In this document: one piece after another, positions 54,151 to 63,384 of the stretch
Layout of the letters: each line of letters begins with the position of its first letter
How positions within the stretch are numbered: the stretch's first letter is position 1
NCBI GenBank assembly: GCA_951812805.1
Contig: CATOSZ010000001.1
Span: 1,240,001 to 1,304,000, forward strand
DNA: 64,000 nucleotides
Direction of reading: 5' to 3'
From: an uncultured Alphaproteobacteria bacterium
GTDB taxonomy: Bacteria; Pseudomonadota; Alphaproteobacteria; GCA-2731375
Translations under genes and position numbers: made by a program
Notes under the pieces: generated by a model
What the model was told of the DNA's origin: nothing
The model's input: only the letters and a program-made list of their open reading frames with translations
Databases searched by the model: none

Positions 54151-55642
54151 GGATCGCCGCGTCCTGATCGTTGCCTTCGACGGCCTGCGTCCCGACATGG
54201 CGACGCCGGACCGCATGCCCAATCTCGCGCGCCTGCGTGCTTTTGGCGTCGACTTCACCGATTGCCGCTCGGTCTTCCCGACCGAGACGCGGGTCAACCA
54301 GGCGAGCCTGGTGACCGGCTGCCATCCGGCCCGCCATGGCATCGTCGCCAACAAGTTCGTCGAGCCGACGCTGCCGGGCGGCTTCATCAACACCGCCAAC
54401 TTCGAAGCCTTGACCGAAGCGTCCGACGCCCTCGACGGCGCGCTGCTGCACAGCGCGAGCCTCGGCGAGGTGCTGGAGGACGCTGGCGGCAGCTTGGCCG
54501 TCATCGGCTGCGGGACGCCCGGCGGCAACCGTCTGCTGCACCACACCGCGCCCGCCAAGGGCGCTGTCAACGTCTCCGCCCATGGCCGCGAGCGGAGCGC
54601 GACGCCCGAGGATCTCGAGTGGATCGAGGCCCGCATCGGCCCGGCCCCGGCCGCCGCCATGGCCAATGTCGGCCGCATCGACTGGGTTGCCCGCGCCTAC
54701 CGCGACGCTCTCGTGCCGAAGCGCGATCCGAGCGCGGCGATCCTCTGGTTTTCCGATCCCGACACGCCCTATCACTACCGGGGCCTGGCGAGCCCGGAGG
54801 CCGACGCCGGCATCCGCGCCGGCGACAAGGCGCTCGGCGAGCTGCTGGACTGGCGCCGCGATAGCGGACGCGAGGACAGCCTGCAGATCTTCGCCCTCTC
54901 CGATCACGGCCACGTCGCCGCCATCGGCGGCCCGCTCGACGTCGCCGCCAGAATGGCCGCCGCCGGCTTCCGGTTGAGCGAAAGCCTAGCCGACGGCGGC
55001 GACGCGGTGCTGGTGCCGGGCAGTTCCGGCTCGATCTATTGTCGCGATGCGGACATCCAACGCGCCGTGGTCGATTGGCTTGCCGGCCAGCCCTGGGCGG
55101 AAGTCATCCTCGCCCGGCACATGACCGGCGCAGCAGCGGCGCCCGAAGGCACGCTGCCGCTGGCCGCCGCCGGCATCGACAATGCGCGGGCCGGCGACAT
55201 CGTCTTCACCACGCTGCGCGATGGCAACGCCGGTCCGGGCGGCTGGCCCGGGCGCTGCCTGCACGACAACCCCGATATCCCCGACGGCTGCGGCCTGCAT
55301 GGCGGCCTCAGCCGCGAGGAGGCCCGTCCGGTTCTGGCCGCCCAGGGCACCGGCCTGCACGCAGGTGTGCGCATCGACAGTCCCGTCGGGCTGATCGACG
55401 TCATGGCCATGACCCTGGCCCTGCTGGAGATCGCGCCGCCCGCCCCGCTCGACGGACGGGTGCCGGCGGGCGCGCTCCGCGATGGCTCCACCGGCGAGGC
55501 CGAACCCGGCATGGCCGAAACCACGAACGCCGAGCGGGCCGGGCGCCGGCAATCGCTGACCATGACCCGGGTCGGCGCCGGCCGCTATCTCGACGAAGGC
55601 CGGTTGGCGGACCCACCCGACCTCGACAGCCTGGCCCCGTGA
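54143..55642 (+). CDS. Alkaline phosphatase superfamily phosphodiesterase
   Basis: A 499-residue member of the type I phosphodiesterase/nucleotide pyrophosphatase family (AP superfamily). VLIVAFDGLRPDM holds the first metal Asp, FPTETRVNQASLVTG the Thr nucleophile, SDPDTPYHYRG and ALSDHGHVA further metal ligands, and CGLHGGLSREEARP the final His. No signal peptide is visible, so it seems cytosolic, unlike many relatives. Phosphodiester or phosphonate substrates are possible. It overlaps the genes on both sides (8 bp and GTGA). Confidence 0.85.
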   Translation: MNKDRRVLIVAFDGLRPDMATPDRMPNLARLRAFGVDFTDCRSVFPTETRVNQASLVTGCHPARHGIVANKFVEPTLPGGFINTANFEALTEASDALDGALLHSASLGEVLEDAGGSLAVIGCGTPGGNRLLHHTAPAKGAVNVSAHGRERSATPEDLEWIEARIGPAPAAAMANVGRIDWVARAYRDALVPKRDPSAAILWFSDPDTPYHYRGLASPEADAGIRAGDKALGELLDWRRDSGREDSLQIFALSDHGHVAAIGGPLDVAARMAAAGFRLSESLADGGDAVLVPGSSGSIYCRDADIQRAVVDWLAGQPWAEVILARHMTGAAAAPEGTLPLAAAGIDNARAGDIVFTTLRDGNAGPGGWPGRCLHDNPDIPDGCGLHGGLSREEARPVLAAQGTGLHAGVRIDSPVGLIDVMAMTLALLEIAPPAPLDGRVPAGALRDGSTGEAEPGMAETTNAERAGRRQSLTMTRVGAGRYLDEGRLADPPDLDSLAP

Positions 55643-56130
55643 CGGCGCGGCGGATACGGATCCTGACGGGGGAAGGTCCCAAACTCGCAGCGATCCGCGA
55701 ACTGATCCAGCGCGCCTTCGCCGAGCAGGACGGGCGGATCGACCCGCCCTCCTCCGCCGGTCGCCTGACCCTCGACGACGTACGGGCCCAAGCCCGCCCG
55801 CCCGGCCGGGTGTTGGTCGCCGAGGCGGACGGTGTCCCGGTCGGCTGCCTCTTCCTCGTGCCTGAGGGGGAGGTGCTGCATATCGGCAAACTCGCCGTCG
55901 ATCCGAGCGCGCGCGGCAGAGGCCATGCCCGTGCCCTGATGATCGCGGCCGAGGACTTCGCACGCCGGGACGGCTACGCCCGTCTCGAGCTGCAAACCCG
56001 GATCGAACTGATGGAGAACCACGCTCTGTTCCGGCGTCTCGGGTACGTGGAAACGGCCCGCGCCGCGCACCCGGGCTACGACCGGGCGACGAGCATCACA
56101 TTTACGCGGAACCTCAATCCGGAACGATGA
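55639..56130 (+). CDS. GNAT family N-acetyltransferase
   Basis: A 163-residue acetyltransferase. HIGKLAVDPSARGRGHARALM is the acetyl-CoA-binding motif A (V-D-P-x-x-R-G-x-G), followed by RLELQTRIELMENHALFRRLGYVE, the motif B region. Start is a GTG that overlaps the phosphodiesterase stop. The 3' end overlaps the end of the convergent PEP mutase-like gene by 17 bp. The acceptor amine is unknown. Confidence 0.88.
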   Translation: MTARRIRILTGEGPKLAAIRELIQRAFAEQDGRIDPPSSAGRLTLDDVRAQARPPGRVLVAEADGVPVGCLFLVPEGEVLHIGKLAVDPSARGRGHARALMIAAEDFARRDGYARLELQTRIELMENHALFRRLGYVETARAAHPGYDRATSITFTRNLNPER

Positions 56131-56980
56131 AGGCCGCCGCGTCGCGGTCGTAGACGCCGTAGCCGAGCGTTTCGCGCAGGTCGGCCGGCGCGAGCGCGCC
56201 CGCGGCCTCCGCACCGCCCGCGGCCAGCGCGTCGAGGCCGGCGCGGATGCCGGCGATCGCGGGGGAGAGCATCGCGGTCGGGAACGTGCCGATCTTCATG
56301 CCGAGTTCCAGCGCCGCCGCCGGGCTCGGCGTCGCCCGGGGCGCGCCGGGCGAAAGCACGACGAAGGACGGTCGGTCGGCCGCCGCCGCAACCGCGCGGC
56401 GGATCTCGTCGTCGTCCTCGGGCGAGTCGAGGAAGAGGATATCGGCCCCCTCCTCCACATACATCTCGATCCGGGCCACCGCCTCGTCGATGCCCTGGGT
56501 CGGCCGGCAGTCGGTGCGCGCGAGGATGAGGATACCGCTCTCCTTCGCGGCTTCGACCGCGGCGCGGATCTTCATCCGGGCGTCCTCGCGCGGCAGGCAG
56601 GGCTTGCCCGCGGCGGTCAGCGCGCGGGGCGTGATCTTGTCCTCGATCAGCACGGCCGCCGCGCCGCCGCGGCCATAGGCGCGCACCGTACGCTGCACGT
56701 TCATCGCGTTGCCATGGCCGTGGTCGCCGTCGGCCAGCACCAACGTATCGGGCGCGGCGCCGCGTGCCATCTGGAAAGAATCGTGCATCTCGCCGAAACT
56801 GACGAGATCGAGATCCGGGCCGCCGATCCGGCTGGCGGCGACGCAGGAGCCGGAGAGGAACGAGGTCTCGAAACCCGCCTCCGCCGACAGTTTCGCGGAC
56901 AGGCCGTCCCAGACGGCGGGCATGGTGACGAAGCCCGGCTGGGCAAGCAGGGCGCGCAGGCGCTCGGGGGCGGTGCTCAT
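56114..56980 (-). CDS. Isocitrate lyase/PEP mutase superfamily protein
   Basis: A 288-residue TIM-barrel protein of the phosphoenolpyruvate mutase/isocitrate lyase superfamily. LADGDHGHGNAMNVQRTV gives the metal-binding Asp pair and AAVLIEDKITPRA the Glu. The KKCGH loop of lyases is replaced by GKPCLPRED, so it is not a standard methylisocitrate lyase; oxaloacetate decarboxylase-like or phosphonate-type chemistry is more likely. It is the downstream end of a leftward group with the amidohydrolase and SDR genes, but 78 bp apart. Confidence 0.83.
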   Translation of the reverse strand: MSTAPERLRALLAQPGFVTMPAVWDGLSAKLSAEAGFETSFLSGSCVAASRIGGPDLDLVSFGEMHDSFQMARGAAPDTLVLADGDHGHGNAMNVQRTVRAYGRGGAAAVLIEDKITPRALTAAGKPCLPREDARMKIRAAVEAAKESGILILARTDCRPTQGIDEAVARIEMYVEEGADILFLDSPEDDDEIRRAVAAAADRPSFVVLSPGAPRATPSPAAALELGMKIGTFPTAMLSPAIAGIRAGLDALAAGGAEAAGALAPADLRETLGYGVYDRDAAAFIVPD

Positions 56981-57058
56981 GGATGGACTCCTCGGCTCTC
57001 GTATTGCACGGCAGGGCGCCGTTCTAGCATAACTCGCTTTCGCGCGGCGAGCGGGCGC

Positions 57059-57880
57059 TCACTCGGACCAGCCCCACCAGGCGCGCACCGCCTCGCCCAT
57101 CACCAGGCTCCGGTCCGCGCCCGATAGCCACGGCATCTCGTCGGTGAACATCGCCAGGCATTGCCGCCAGGTGCAGGGCATCTTCGAGATGTCGGTGCCC
57201 CAGAACACCCGCTCGGGCCCGAAGGCGTCGAACACCCGGTGGATGTAATCGAGCATGATCGGATAGGGATACGCCTCGCCCGCATAGCCGGGCGCCCCGG
57301 TCGCCTTGACCGTGATGTTGGGATGGCGGGCCAGCGCCACCAGCGCGTCCATATGGCCCATCGCCTCGTGGTCCTTCGCCTTGGTGTTGCCGCCAAGGCC
57401 GCCCAGGTGATCGATCGTCAGCTTCAGGCCCGGATGACGCTCGGCGATCTGGCCGACGGTATCGAGGGAGTCCGTCGCCAGCAGGGCGATCGGCACGCCG
57501 GCCGCCTCCGCCTCGCGCCACAGCCAGTCGAGGGTGCCGTCGCGGAACCGCGTCCGCCAGGGCTCGTGAATGAAGAGGTAGCGCAGACCCAGATTGCCCG
57601 GCGCCGCGCGCCAACGCGCGACCTTGGCCGGCGCGTCGCCATCGTCGAGCGGGAGGCCGCCCAAAATGGCGAAACGCCCGGGATAGTCCCGCACCGCGTC
57701 GGCCGACAGCTGCAAGGCGTCCGGGTCCCAGGGCGGGGGATGGATCACGGCCCCATCGACGCCCGCCTCGTCCATCATCGTGATCGCCTCGGCCGCAGTG
57801 AAGGACGTGACCTGCCAATGGGCATCGTTGCTCGGCAGGCCCTGCCCCCAAAGATGGATCTGCGCGTCGGTAATCCGCAT
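57059..57880 (-). CDS. Amidohydrolase family (amidohydrolase 2, TIM barrel) protein
   Basis: A 273-residue metal-dependent hydrolase or decarboxylase of the PDC/LigI-like amidohydrolase group. The N terminus ITDAQIHLWGQG has the family DxQxHxW form of the HxH motif, LTIDHLGG supplies a later His, and VFWGTDISKMP the conserved Asp near the end. Members hydrolyse lactones such as 2-pyrone-4,6-dicarboxylate or decarboxylate aromatic acids. It is 14 bp after the atypical SDR gene on the same strand, so the two likely share a transcript and pathway. Confidence 0.85.
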   Translation of the reverse strand: MRITDAQIHLWGQGLPSNDAHWQVTSFTAAEAITMMDEAGVDGAVIHPPPWDPDALQLSADAVRDYPGRFAILGGLPLDDGDAPAKVARWRAAPGNLGLRYLFIHEPWRTRFRDGTLDWLWREAEAAGVPIALLATDSLDTVGQIAERHPGLKLTIDHLGGLGGNTKAKDHEAMGHMDALVALARHPNITVKATGAPGYAGEAYPYPIMLDYIHRVFDAFGPERVFWGTDISKMPCTWRQCLAMFTDEMPWLSGADRSLVMGEAVRAWWGWSE

Positions 57881-57894
57881 CGCCTCGCCCTCCC

Positions 57895-58728
57895 TCAGAA
57901 GCTCGGTTTGGTCGGGAACGGGGTGAGCTGGAGATCATGGGTCCAAGCCGAGCGGTCCTGGGTGTGCAGGTACCAGAACGCCTCGGCGATCTTCACCGGG
58001 TTCATGACGATGTCGGGATTGGCCTGGGCCTTGGGCAACGCGCGGGTGCCCGGGGAATCGATGGTGCCGTCGATGATGACGTTGGCGACATGCACGCCGT
58101 ATTCGGAATATTCCTCGGTCAGCACCTGGGCCAGCGTCCGCATCATGACCCGGGGATAATAGAGCGATTCCCCCGTATGCCGCTTGCGGCCCCGCAGCGC
58201 CCAGGAATTGTTCGAGAAGAAGAAGGAGCCTTCGCCCCGCACCCGCATCGCCGGCAGGACCTCCTTGGCGACCAGGAAGGGACCGCGGCTGGCGATGTGC
58301 TGCGCCGTCTCGAACATCTCCAGCGGCAGGTGCTCGAACAGCTCCTTCTCCGGCGGCAGGTCGCGCCCCTCGAGATAGCCGGCGTTGTAGATCAACACGG
58401 CGGGGTCGCCCCAGGTCTCGCGGATATGGGCGAAGGCGCCGGCGACCGTCTCGGCGGACACCAGGTCCATCTCGACAATGGCGCACTCGCCCCCCGCGGC
58501 GCGGATCGCCTCGGCGATGGGCGCCGCGTTGGCCTCGGTCCGGGTGGTCATCACGGTGAAGAAGCCCTCGGCGGCGAACTTCAAGGCGATCGCCCCGCCG
58601 ATCCCCCAGCGCGCGCCGGGCGGCAGGTCGCTGTCGTCGAGCGCGCGGCCGTGCACCAGCTTGGTCATGCGGCCTTCGGATTGCCACTTGGTGGTCGCCC
58701 CGACGACGACGCAAACGGGTTTGTCCAT
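57895..58728 (-). CDS. Atypical short-chain dehydrogenase/reductase family protein
   Basis: A 277-residue Rossmann protein of SDR type. The N-terminal VVVGATTK is separated from the RWGIGGAIALKFA part of the nucleotide loop by about 27 inserted residues, an unusual arrangement. LIYNAGYLEGRD is the NAG motif and SFFFSNNSWALRG the Ser strand; ESLYYPRVMMRTL has a Tyr but no Lys four residues later (Met instead), so the YxxxK motif is broken. Binding without catalysis or a changed reaction is possible. It is followed by the amidohydrolase gene and preceded by the TauD-type gene by 33 bp. Confidence 0.8.
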   Translation of the reverse strand: MDKPVCVVVGATTKWQSEGRMTKLVHGRALDDSDLPPGARWGIGGAIALKFAAEGFFTVMTTRTEANAAPIAEAIRAAGGECAIVEMDLVSAETVAGAFAHIRETWGDPAVLIYNAGYLEGRDLPPEKELFEHLPLEMFETAQHIASRGPFLVAKEVLPAMRVRGEGSFFFSNNSWALRGRKRHTGESLYYPRVMMRTLAQVLTEEYSEYGVHVANVIIDGTIDSPGTRALPKAQANPDIVMNPVKIAEAFWYLHTQDRSAWTHDLQLTPFPTKPSF

Positions 58729-58761
58729 GCTTCCCTCACCTCCCCTTCGGGATGCCGCGCG

Positions 58762-59601
58762 TCACATCGTCGGCGCGGCCCCCATCGTCGTGCGATGCAT
58801 CAAGCGGCGAAGCGGCAGATCGTAGTCGATCACCGCCTTGTGCTGCACCGTGCAATTGTCCCACAGCAAGACGTCGCCCGGCCGCCAGCAATGGCGGTAG
58901 ATGAATTCGGGCCGGGTGATGTGTTCGGCCAGCGCCTCGATCAGCATGGCGGCCTCGTCGCTCTCCATCCCCTCGATGCCGGTGCAGTCGTCCCGCATGA
59001 TGTAGAGGCTGCGACGGCCGGTGCGGGGGTGGCGGCGAACGATCGGATGGCGTACCGGCGGGTGACGGCGCGCCTCGTCCTCGGTCACCGGGATCGAGCG
59101 TTTGCGGCCGAGGAAGTCGAAGATGCCGACCTTGTCCTCCAGGCGTTGCTGCATCGCCGCCGGCAAGGCGTCCCAGGCCGCCGCGGCATTGGCGAACATG
59201 GTATCGCCGAGCGGCAGGCCATCCAGTTCCGGCACCTCGATCGCATGCAGCATGGTGCCGCGCGGCGGCGTCGCCGTGTAGACCATGTCGGAATGCCAGC
59301 GTTCACCCGCGCGCACCAGGCCGACCGGCTCGCCGTTCTCCTGGACGTTGGAGACGACGACGATCTCAGGCGCGCCCGGCACGCTCCAGCGTTCGCCGAA
59401 GACGTTGAAGGCGATCTCGCCGAAATGCCGGGTGAACGCGACCTGCTGGATCGGCGTTATGGTCTGCCCGCGGAAGAAGACCACGCCGTGCGCATCGAAG
59501 GCGGCCTCGATCGCCGCCAGGGTCTCCGGCGTGAGGTCCCCGGCGAGATCCACGCCGGTAATTTCCGCGCCGGCGGCCCGGCCTGTTGGAATGACGTCCA
59601 T
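58762..59601 (-). CDS. TauD/TfdA family Fe(II)/2-oxoglutarate dioxygenase
   Basis: A 279-residue non-heme iron dioxygenase of the taurine dioxygenase family. ERWHSDMVYTATPP has the HxD ligands, RHCWRPGDVLLWDNCTVQHKAV the distal His, and DLPLRRLMHRTT the Arg for 2-oxoglutarate. GVVFFRGQTITPIQQVAFTRHFG is the family N-terminal segment. ATG 59601 follows GAGAGAGGG; the frame is open further but across the divergent gene. It heads a leftward set with the SDR and amidohydrolase genes. No sulfonate transporter is nearby, so the substrate could be a phenoxy acid, sulfonate or other carboxylate. Confidence 0.9.
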   Translation of the reverse strand: MDVIPTGRAAGAEITGVDLAGDLTPETLAAIEAAFDAHGVVFFRGQTITPIQQVAFTRHFGEIAFNVFGERWSVPGAPEIVVVSNVQENGEPVGLVRAGERWHSDMVYTATPPRGTMLHAIEVPELDGLPLGDTMFANAAAAWDALPAAMQQRLEDKVGIFDFLGRKRSIPVTEDEARRHPPVRHPIVRRHPRTGRRSLYIMRDDCTGIEGMESDEAAMLIEALAEHITRPEFIYRHCWRPGDVLLWDNCTVQHKAVIDYDLPLRRLMHRTTMGAAPTM

Positions 59602-59710
59602 GTTTCCCTCTCTCGCCACGTCGTCGGCGCCAAGGCGAGAATCCTGCCATGCCCGGTGCGTGAGCACCAGCCGTTGGCCCTTTCCATTTCTTCGCCCATC
59701 GTTTACCCGG

Positions 59711-60907
59711 ATGGCACAGGAACAATCCTTGGGGATGGAGCCGGTCGGGATGCGCGCTTCCCTCGTCATTTCCGCTCTCGTCGCGGTTCTGGTCGGTTTC
59801 GGCGGGTCGGTCGCGATTCCCCTCGCCGCGGCCCGTGCCGTGGGCGCGGGGGCCGCCGAGACCTCGTCGTGGATTGCCGCGCTCTGCCTCGCCATCGCCG
59901 TGACGACGGCCGTCCTGTCGGTCCGCCACCGCCTGCCCATCGTCACCGCCTGGTCGACGCCGGGCGCGGCCTTGATCGCAACGACGAGCGGCATCGACCT
60001 CGCGCAGGCCGTCGGCGCGTTCCTCCTCGCCGCGGTTCTGATGCTGGCGACCGCGGCCATCCGTCCCCTCGCCCGCCTGGTCGAGCGGATCCCCGGCGCC
60101 GTCGCCTCGGCCATGCTGGCGGGCGTGCTGTTCGGCTTCGTCGTCGCCATCTTCGAACACATGACCGGCGTGCCGCAGCTGGTGTTGCCGATGCTCGGCG
60201 TCTTCTGCGTCGTACGCCTGCTGTCACCGGCCTGGGCGGTCCTGGCGACCCTCGCGCTCGGCATGGCGCTGGCCGGCGGTCTCGGTCTCGCCGGCCCGCT
60301 TCCCGAGATCTCCCTGTCGTCCTTTGCGCTTCTCACGCCGCGTTTCGATGCGGCGGCACTGCTGGGGCTGGGCCTGCCGCTCTATCTCGTCACCATGGCC
60401 TCGCAGAACCTGCCCGGTTTCGCGGTCCTGCGCGCCGCCGACTACCCGGTGCCGGCACGGTCGATCCTGGGGGTGACCGGTCTGCTCTCCCTGGTGACGG
60501 CGCCGGCCGGCGCCCATGCCACCAATCTCGCCGCCATCACCGCCTCGATCTGCACCGGCCCCGATTGCCACCCCGACCCGAAAGAACGCTGGAAGGCCGG
60601 CCCGATCTACGCGGCGGGCTATGTTCTGCTGGCGCTCTTCGGGGCCTCGCTGGTCGCCCTCTTCGCCAGCTTTCCAGCGGCCCTCATCGTTACCATCGCC
60701 GGCCTGGCGCTCGCCGGTCCCCTCGTCGCCGCGCTTGCCGCCGGCCTCGCGGCGGAGGGCGACCGCTTCGCCGCCGTCGCGACCTTCGCCGTTACCGCCT
60801 CCGGCCTGGAGGCCTTCGGCATCGGCGCGGCCTTTTGGGGCTTGCTCGCGGGCCTCGCCCTGGTCGGCCTGGAGCGGGTGCGGAGCCGACTGGGGTCGAG
60901 GTCGTGA
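59711..60907 (+). CDS. BenE-family benzoate/H+ symporter-like transporter
   Basis: A membrane transporter of about 398 residues with 11-12 helices. VLVGFGGSVAIPLAAARAVGA, HRLPIVTAWSTPGAALIA, MASQNLPGFAVLRAADYP and VTAPAGAHATNLAAITASIC match the BenE family, which imports benzoate with protons. The start is uncertain: ATG 59711, 59735 and 59750 are in frame; the last begins directly with the first helix and has GGAG nine bases before it. It is divergent from the dioxygenase gene and overlaps a small membrane protein gene by GTGA. An aromatic acid is a likely cargo, by family. Confidence 0.85.
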   Translation: MAQEQSLGMEPVGMRASLVISALVAVLVGFGGSVAIPLAAARAVGAGAAETSSWIAALCLAIAVTTAVLSVRHRLPIVTAWSTPGAALIATTSGIDLAQAVGAFLLAAVLMLATAAIRPLARLVERIPGAVASAMLAGVLFGFVVAIFEHMTGVPQLVLPMLGVFCVVRLLSPAWAVLATLALGMALAGGLGLAGPLPEISLSSFALLTPRFDAAALLGLGLPLYLVTMASQNLPGFAVLRAADYPVPARSILGVTGLLSLVTAPAGAHATNLAAITASICTGPDCHPDPKERWKAGPIYAAGYVLLALFGASLVALFASFPAALIVTIAGLALAGPLVAALAAGLAAEGDRFAAVATFAVTASGLEAFGIGAAFWGLLAGLALVGLERVRSRLGSRS

Positions 60908-61254
60908 GCCCGAGTCTCGCCATGTTTTGCAGTTTGATCGCCGGCGTCGTCGGCCTGGTCTATTCCATCGTCCTGACTCTCGTTCGGGCAAACCGGAGCG
61001 AGGCCCGGCGCGCAACCTGGGAGCCCGGCCCCTATGTCTTCGGCTTTGCCCTGCTCTGGCCGGCGCTGCTGGCGCTCGCGCCCTTTCTGCCCGTCGACGC
61101 CTGGTTGAAGAGCCGCGCCGAGGCGGGCCGGCCCTGGGCGCACGGCCTCGTCGCGTCGTTCCCCTACCGCGCCGTGACACGCTTGTTGCAGGGCGCGGCG
61201 ATCGCCGTGATGATCTTCTATGTCGGCGCTGTCGTTCTCGGTGCCGCCCCCTGA
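60904..61254 (+). CDS. Small membrane protein of unknown function
   Basis: A 116-residue protein with three hydrophobic segments (about residues 6-24, 45-65 and 92-112) and a basic loop after the first. I do not recognise the family. Its GTG start overlaps the BenE-type gene stop, so translation is coupled and it may serve the transporter. Codon use agrees with a real gene. Confidence 0.7.
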   Translation: MSPSLAMFCSLIAGVVGLVYSIVLTLVRANRSEARRATWEPGPYVFGFALLWPALLALAPFLPVDAWLKSRAEAGRPWAHGLVASFPYRAVTRLLQGAAIAVMIFYVGAVVLGAAP

Positions 61255-61276
61255 AAGCATTGGGATCCATACTGTC

Positions 61277-62470
61277 ATGTACCGCGTTCTGATTGCCGCG
61301 ATGATCCTCGCCCTGGCCACGCCGGCACTGGCCGACGGCATCGTCGCCCGAATTGTCCCCTCCCCCCTCTCGGCCACCGGCCTGGTCGCCGGGGCGCCCG
61401 TGGCGCTGACGATCGAACTCCAGTCGAAGGCGGCGCCCGGCTATCGTTTCATGGACCCGCATGTCGTCGGCTACGGCGTGCCGGCGGGCGGGCGCATCGA
61501 GGTTACGCTCGTCTCCGGCTTCGAGCGGATCGCGGACGTCCCCCTCACCATCGACAGTTTCATGGCCATGACCGGGGCCGCACAGCAGGGCCTGCACGGC
61601 AAGGCCATCGGTTACCAAATCACCGAGGGCGAAACGCGCGAAACCTACGTGCTGACACCGACCCGGCCCGAAGGGCTGATCGCCGAACAGCTCCGCTCGC
61701 CCGCCGTGAGGCCCAAGAAGGGCCGGGTCGACCAGCGCGGCATCAAGCGATTCCATGTCGGCCTGTTGAAGAGCGCCTTTCGCAATGCCGGCCCGGCCGG
61801 GCGGATCGAGGTGAGGATCTTGGATTCAACAGGCGCCATCGTCCATTCCGGTACGGTGACGGTGCCGTTCCTGGACCGCGCCGTGCCACAAATCTTTGCC
61901 AACAACTTCCCCCACGGGCGCCGCGCGCACGACTGGCAGACGGTGAAGCCCGGTGCCGTCCTCGGCGTGACACCCGGCACGCTGCCGCTGCCGGTCATGC
62001 TGTTTGCCGCCGCCCGGGACATGGCGCCGGCCGACATGGGGCAATTCAGAACCGGCATCGCGGACGCGGGCGTCGTCTCCGTGCGCGAGATCCAGCTTTC
62101 CGGCTTCCAGGTGCCTGAAGTGCTATCGCGATACAATGGCGGGCTGATCCTACAGGACACGGACCGGGACGGCCGCCTGACGCCCGGGCGCGACCGGATC
62201 ATCGGCGGCGTTCTCGGCAAGGGCCCGCCGGGCGCATCCGGCATGCTGGTTCGCAGCTCGCGTTTCCATGGCGCCGCACATTTCTCCCGGCCCTCCACCG
62301 CCTATCACGAGAAATTCGGCGCCATCTTCGGCGGCAGTGTCGCCCTGCTGGAATTCACCGCCGGCAACAAACCCGGCCTCTACCGGCCGACGTTCGCCCT
62401 GCTGAGCGATCCCGACGATCCCGCCAGCCCCGACGGCGCGCGAGTGACCTATACGATCCGGGTCCGGTAG
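61277..62470 (+). CDS. Secreted protein of unknown family, first of a tandem paralogue pair
   Basis: A 397-residue predicted periplasmic or secreted protein. A signal peptide (residues 1-19, ending TPALA) precedes DGIVARIVPSPLSATGLVAG, GYRFMDPHVVGYGVPAGGRIEV, GFERIADVPLTIDSFMAMTGAAQQG and GIKRFHVGLLKSAFRNAG. The second half has beta-strand character and a DTDRDGRLTPGRD stretch that looks like a calcium-binding EF-hand-type loop. I do not know the family. The next gene encodes a close paralogue of its first 245 residues. Start at ATG 61277 gives the signal peptide. Confidence 0.75.
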   Translation: MYRVLIAAMILALATPALADGIVARIVPSPLSATGLVAGAPVALTIELQSKAAPGYRFMDPHVVGYGVPAGGRIEVTLVSGFERIADVPLTIDSFMAMTGAAQQGLHGKAIGYQITEGETRETYVLTPTRPEGLIAEQLRSPAVRPKKGRVDQRGIKRFHVGLLKSAFRNAGPAGRIEVRILDSTGAIVHSGTVTVPFLDRAVPQIFANNFPHGRRAHDWQTVKPGAVLGVTPGTLPLPVMLFAAARDMAPADMGQFRTGIADAGVVSVREIQLSGFQVPEVLSRYNGGLILQDTDRDGRLTPGRDRIIGGVLGKGPPGASGMLVRSSRFHGAAHFSRPSTAYHEKFGAIFGGSVALLEFTAGNKPGLYRPTFALLSDPDDPASPDGARVTYTIRVR

Positions 62471-62578
62471 CGAAGAAGTGAACTTGTGAACATCATCACT
62501 TTAGTGTCATCATGATATGGTGCCTTCCGGTATCGCCTTAGGGATCGAGGCGAGTCGCAGTCCTGGGAGGGAGAGATT

Positions 62579-63315
62579 ATGCACCGTATCATCACGGGCC
62601 TTGCGATCGGGGCCCTGTTCGCCACTTCACCCGCATCCGCCGATGGGATCGTCGCGAAGATCGTCAACTCGCCGCTTTCGGCCGCCGGCCTGGTGAGCGG
62701 TGCGCCCACCGGCATCAACATCTATTTGCAGAACGACGCGGCGCTCGGCATCGCCTTCATGGACCCGAACGTCGTCGGCCACGGTATCGCGGCCGGCGGG
62801 CGCGTCGAGATCGAGATGGGACCGGGCTTCGAGCGGATCGCCGACGTGCCGCTGGTGCAGAAAACCATCATGGTCGTCACCGGCGCACCGCAGCAGGGCA
62901 TGCCCGGCAAGGCGGTCGGCTACAAGGTCGGCGAAGGCGCCAGCCCCAACATCTACACCCTGACGGCGACCAAGGACGGCGGCCTGCCGGCGGAAAGCCT
63001 GATGACCCCGGCGCCCGGCGCCAAGGGCGATCCCGTACGCCAGCGCGGCATCAAGGTCTTCCACGTCGGTCTCCTGCAAAGCGCCTTCCGCAATACGGGC
63101 GACAGGGGCACGATCACGGTCCGCTTCCTCGACGGCACCGGCAAGGTGACGGCATCGGGCAGCGCCTCGGTCGATTTCCTGAAAAGCGCGGTGCCGCAGA
63201 TCCAGCCGAACAACTTCCCGGACCGCCAGCGCAACCACAATTGGCAGATGGCCTCATCGGGCCAGACGCTGGGCCGCGACCCGGGCACGCTGTCGCTGCC
63301 GATCATGCTTTATGG
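62579..63315 (+). pseudogene. Truncated paralogue of the secreted protein, cut by an IS21-like end
   Basis: ATG 62579 follows GGGAGGGAG and a signal peptide (ending PASADG). The protein repeats the plan of the gene at 61277 (DGIVAKIVNSPLSAAGLVSG, AFMDPNVVGHGIAAGGRVEI, GFERIADVPLVQKTIMVVTGAPQQG, GIKVFHVGLLQSAFRNTG) up to LPIMLYG, about 245 residues. There the similarity stops at 63315 and the frame runs 38 codons through an IS21-like terminus to TAG 63430. The C-terminal half, including the region matching the putative calcium loop of the first copy, is lost. Confidence 0.8.
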
Positions 63316-63370
63316 TGTCAATCAGCATTTAATTCTGACCCCCTATCGGCGTGCAAAATTGACCCCCCCC
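63316..63370. repeat. IS21-like element terminus
   Basis: The sequence begins TGTCAATCAGCATTTAATTC and holds two imperfect copies of an AATTnTGACCCCC block (TTCTGACCCCC and AAATTGACCCCCC). TGT-initiated ends with repeated GACCCC blocks are typical of IS21-family elements. No istA or istB is recognisable in the 630 bases that follow within the window, so this may be a relic or a left end whose genes were lost. Confidence 0.5.
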
Positions 63371-63384
63371 CTTGCTTCGACGGA

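Noticed and set aside
57937..60903. Long plus-strand open frame upstream of the small membrane protein
   Set aside because: It is antisense to SDR and TauD-type genes and out of frame with the BenE gene; only the last part from GTG 60904 looks coding.
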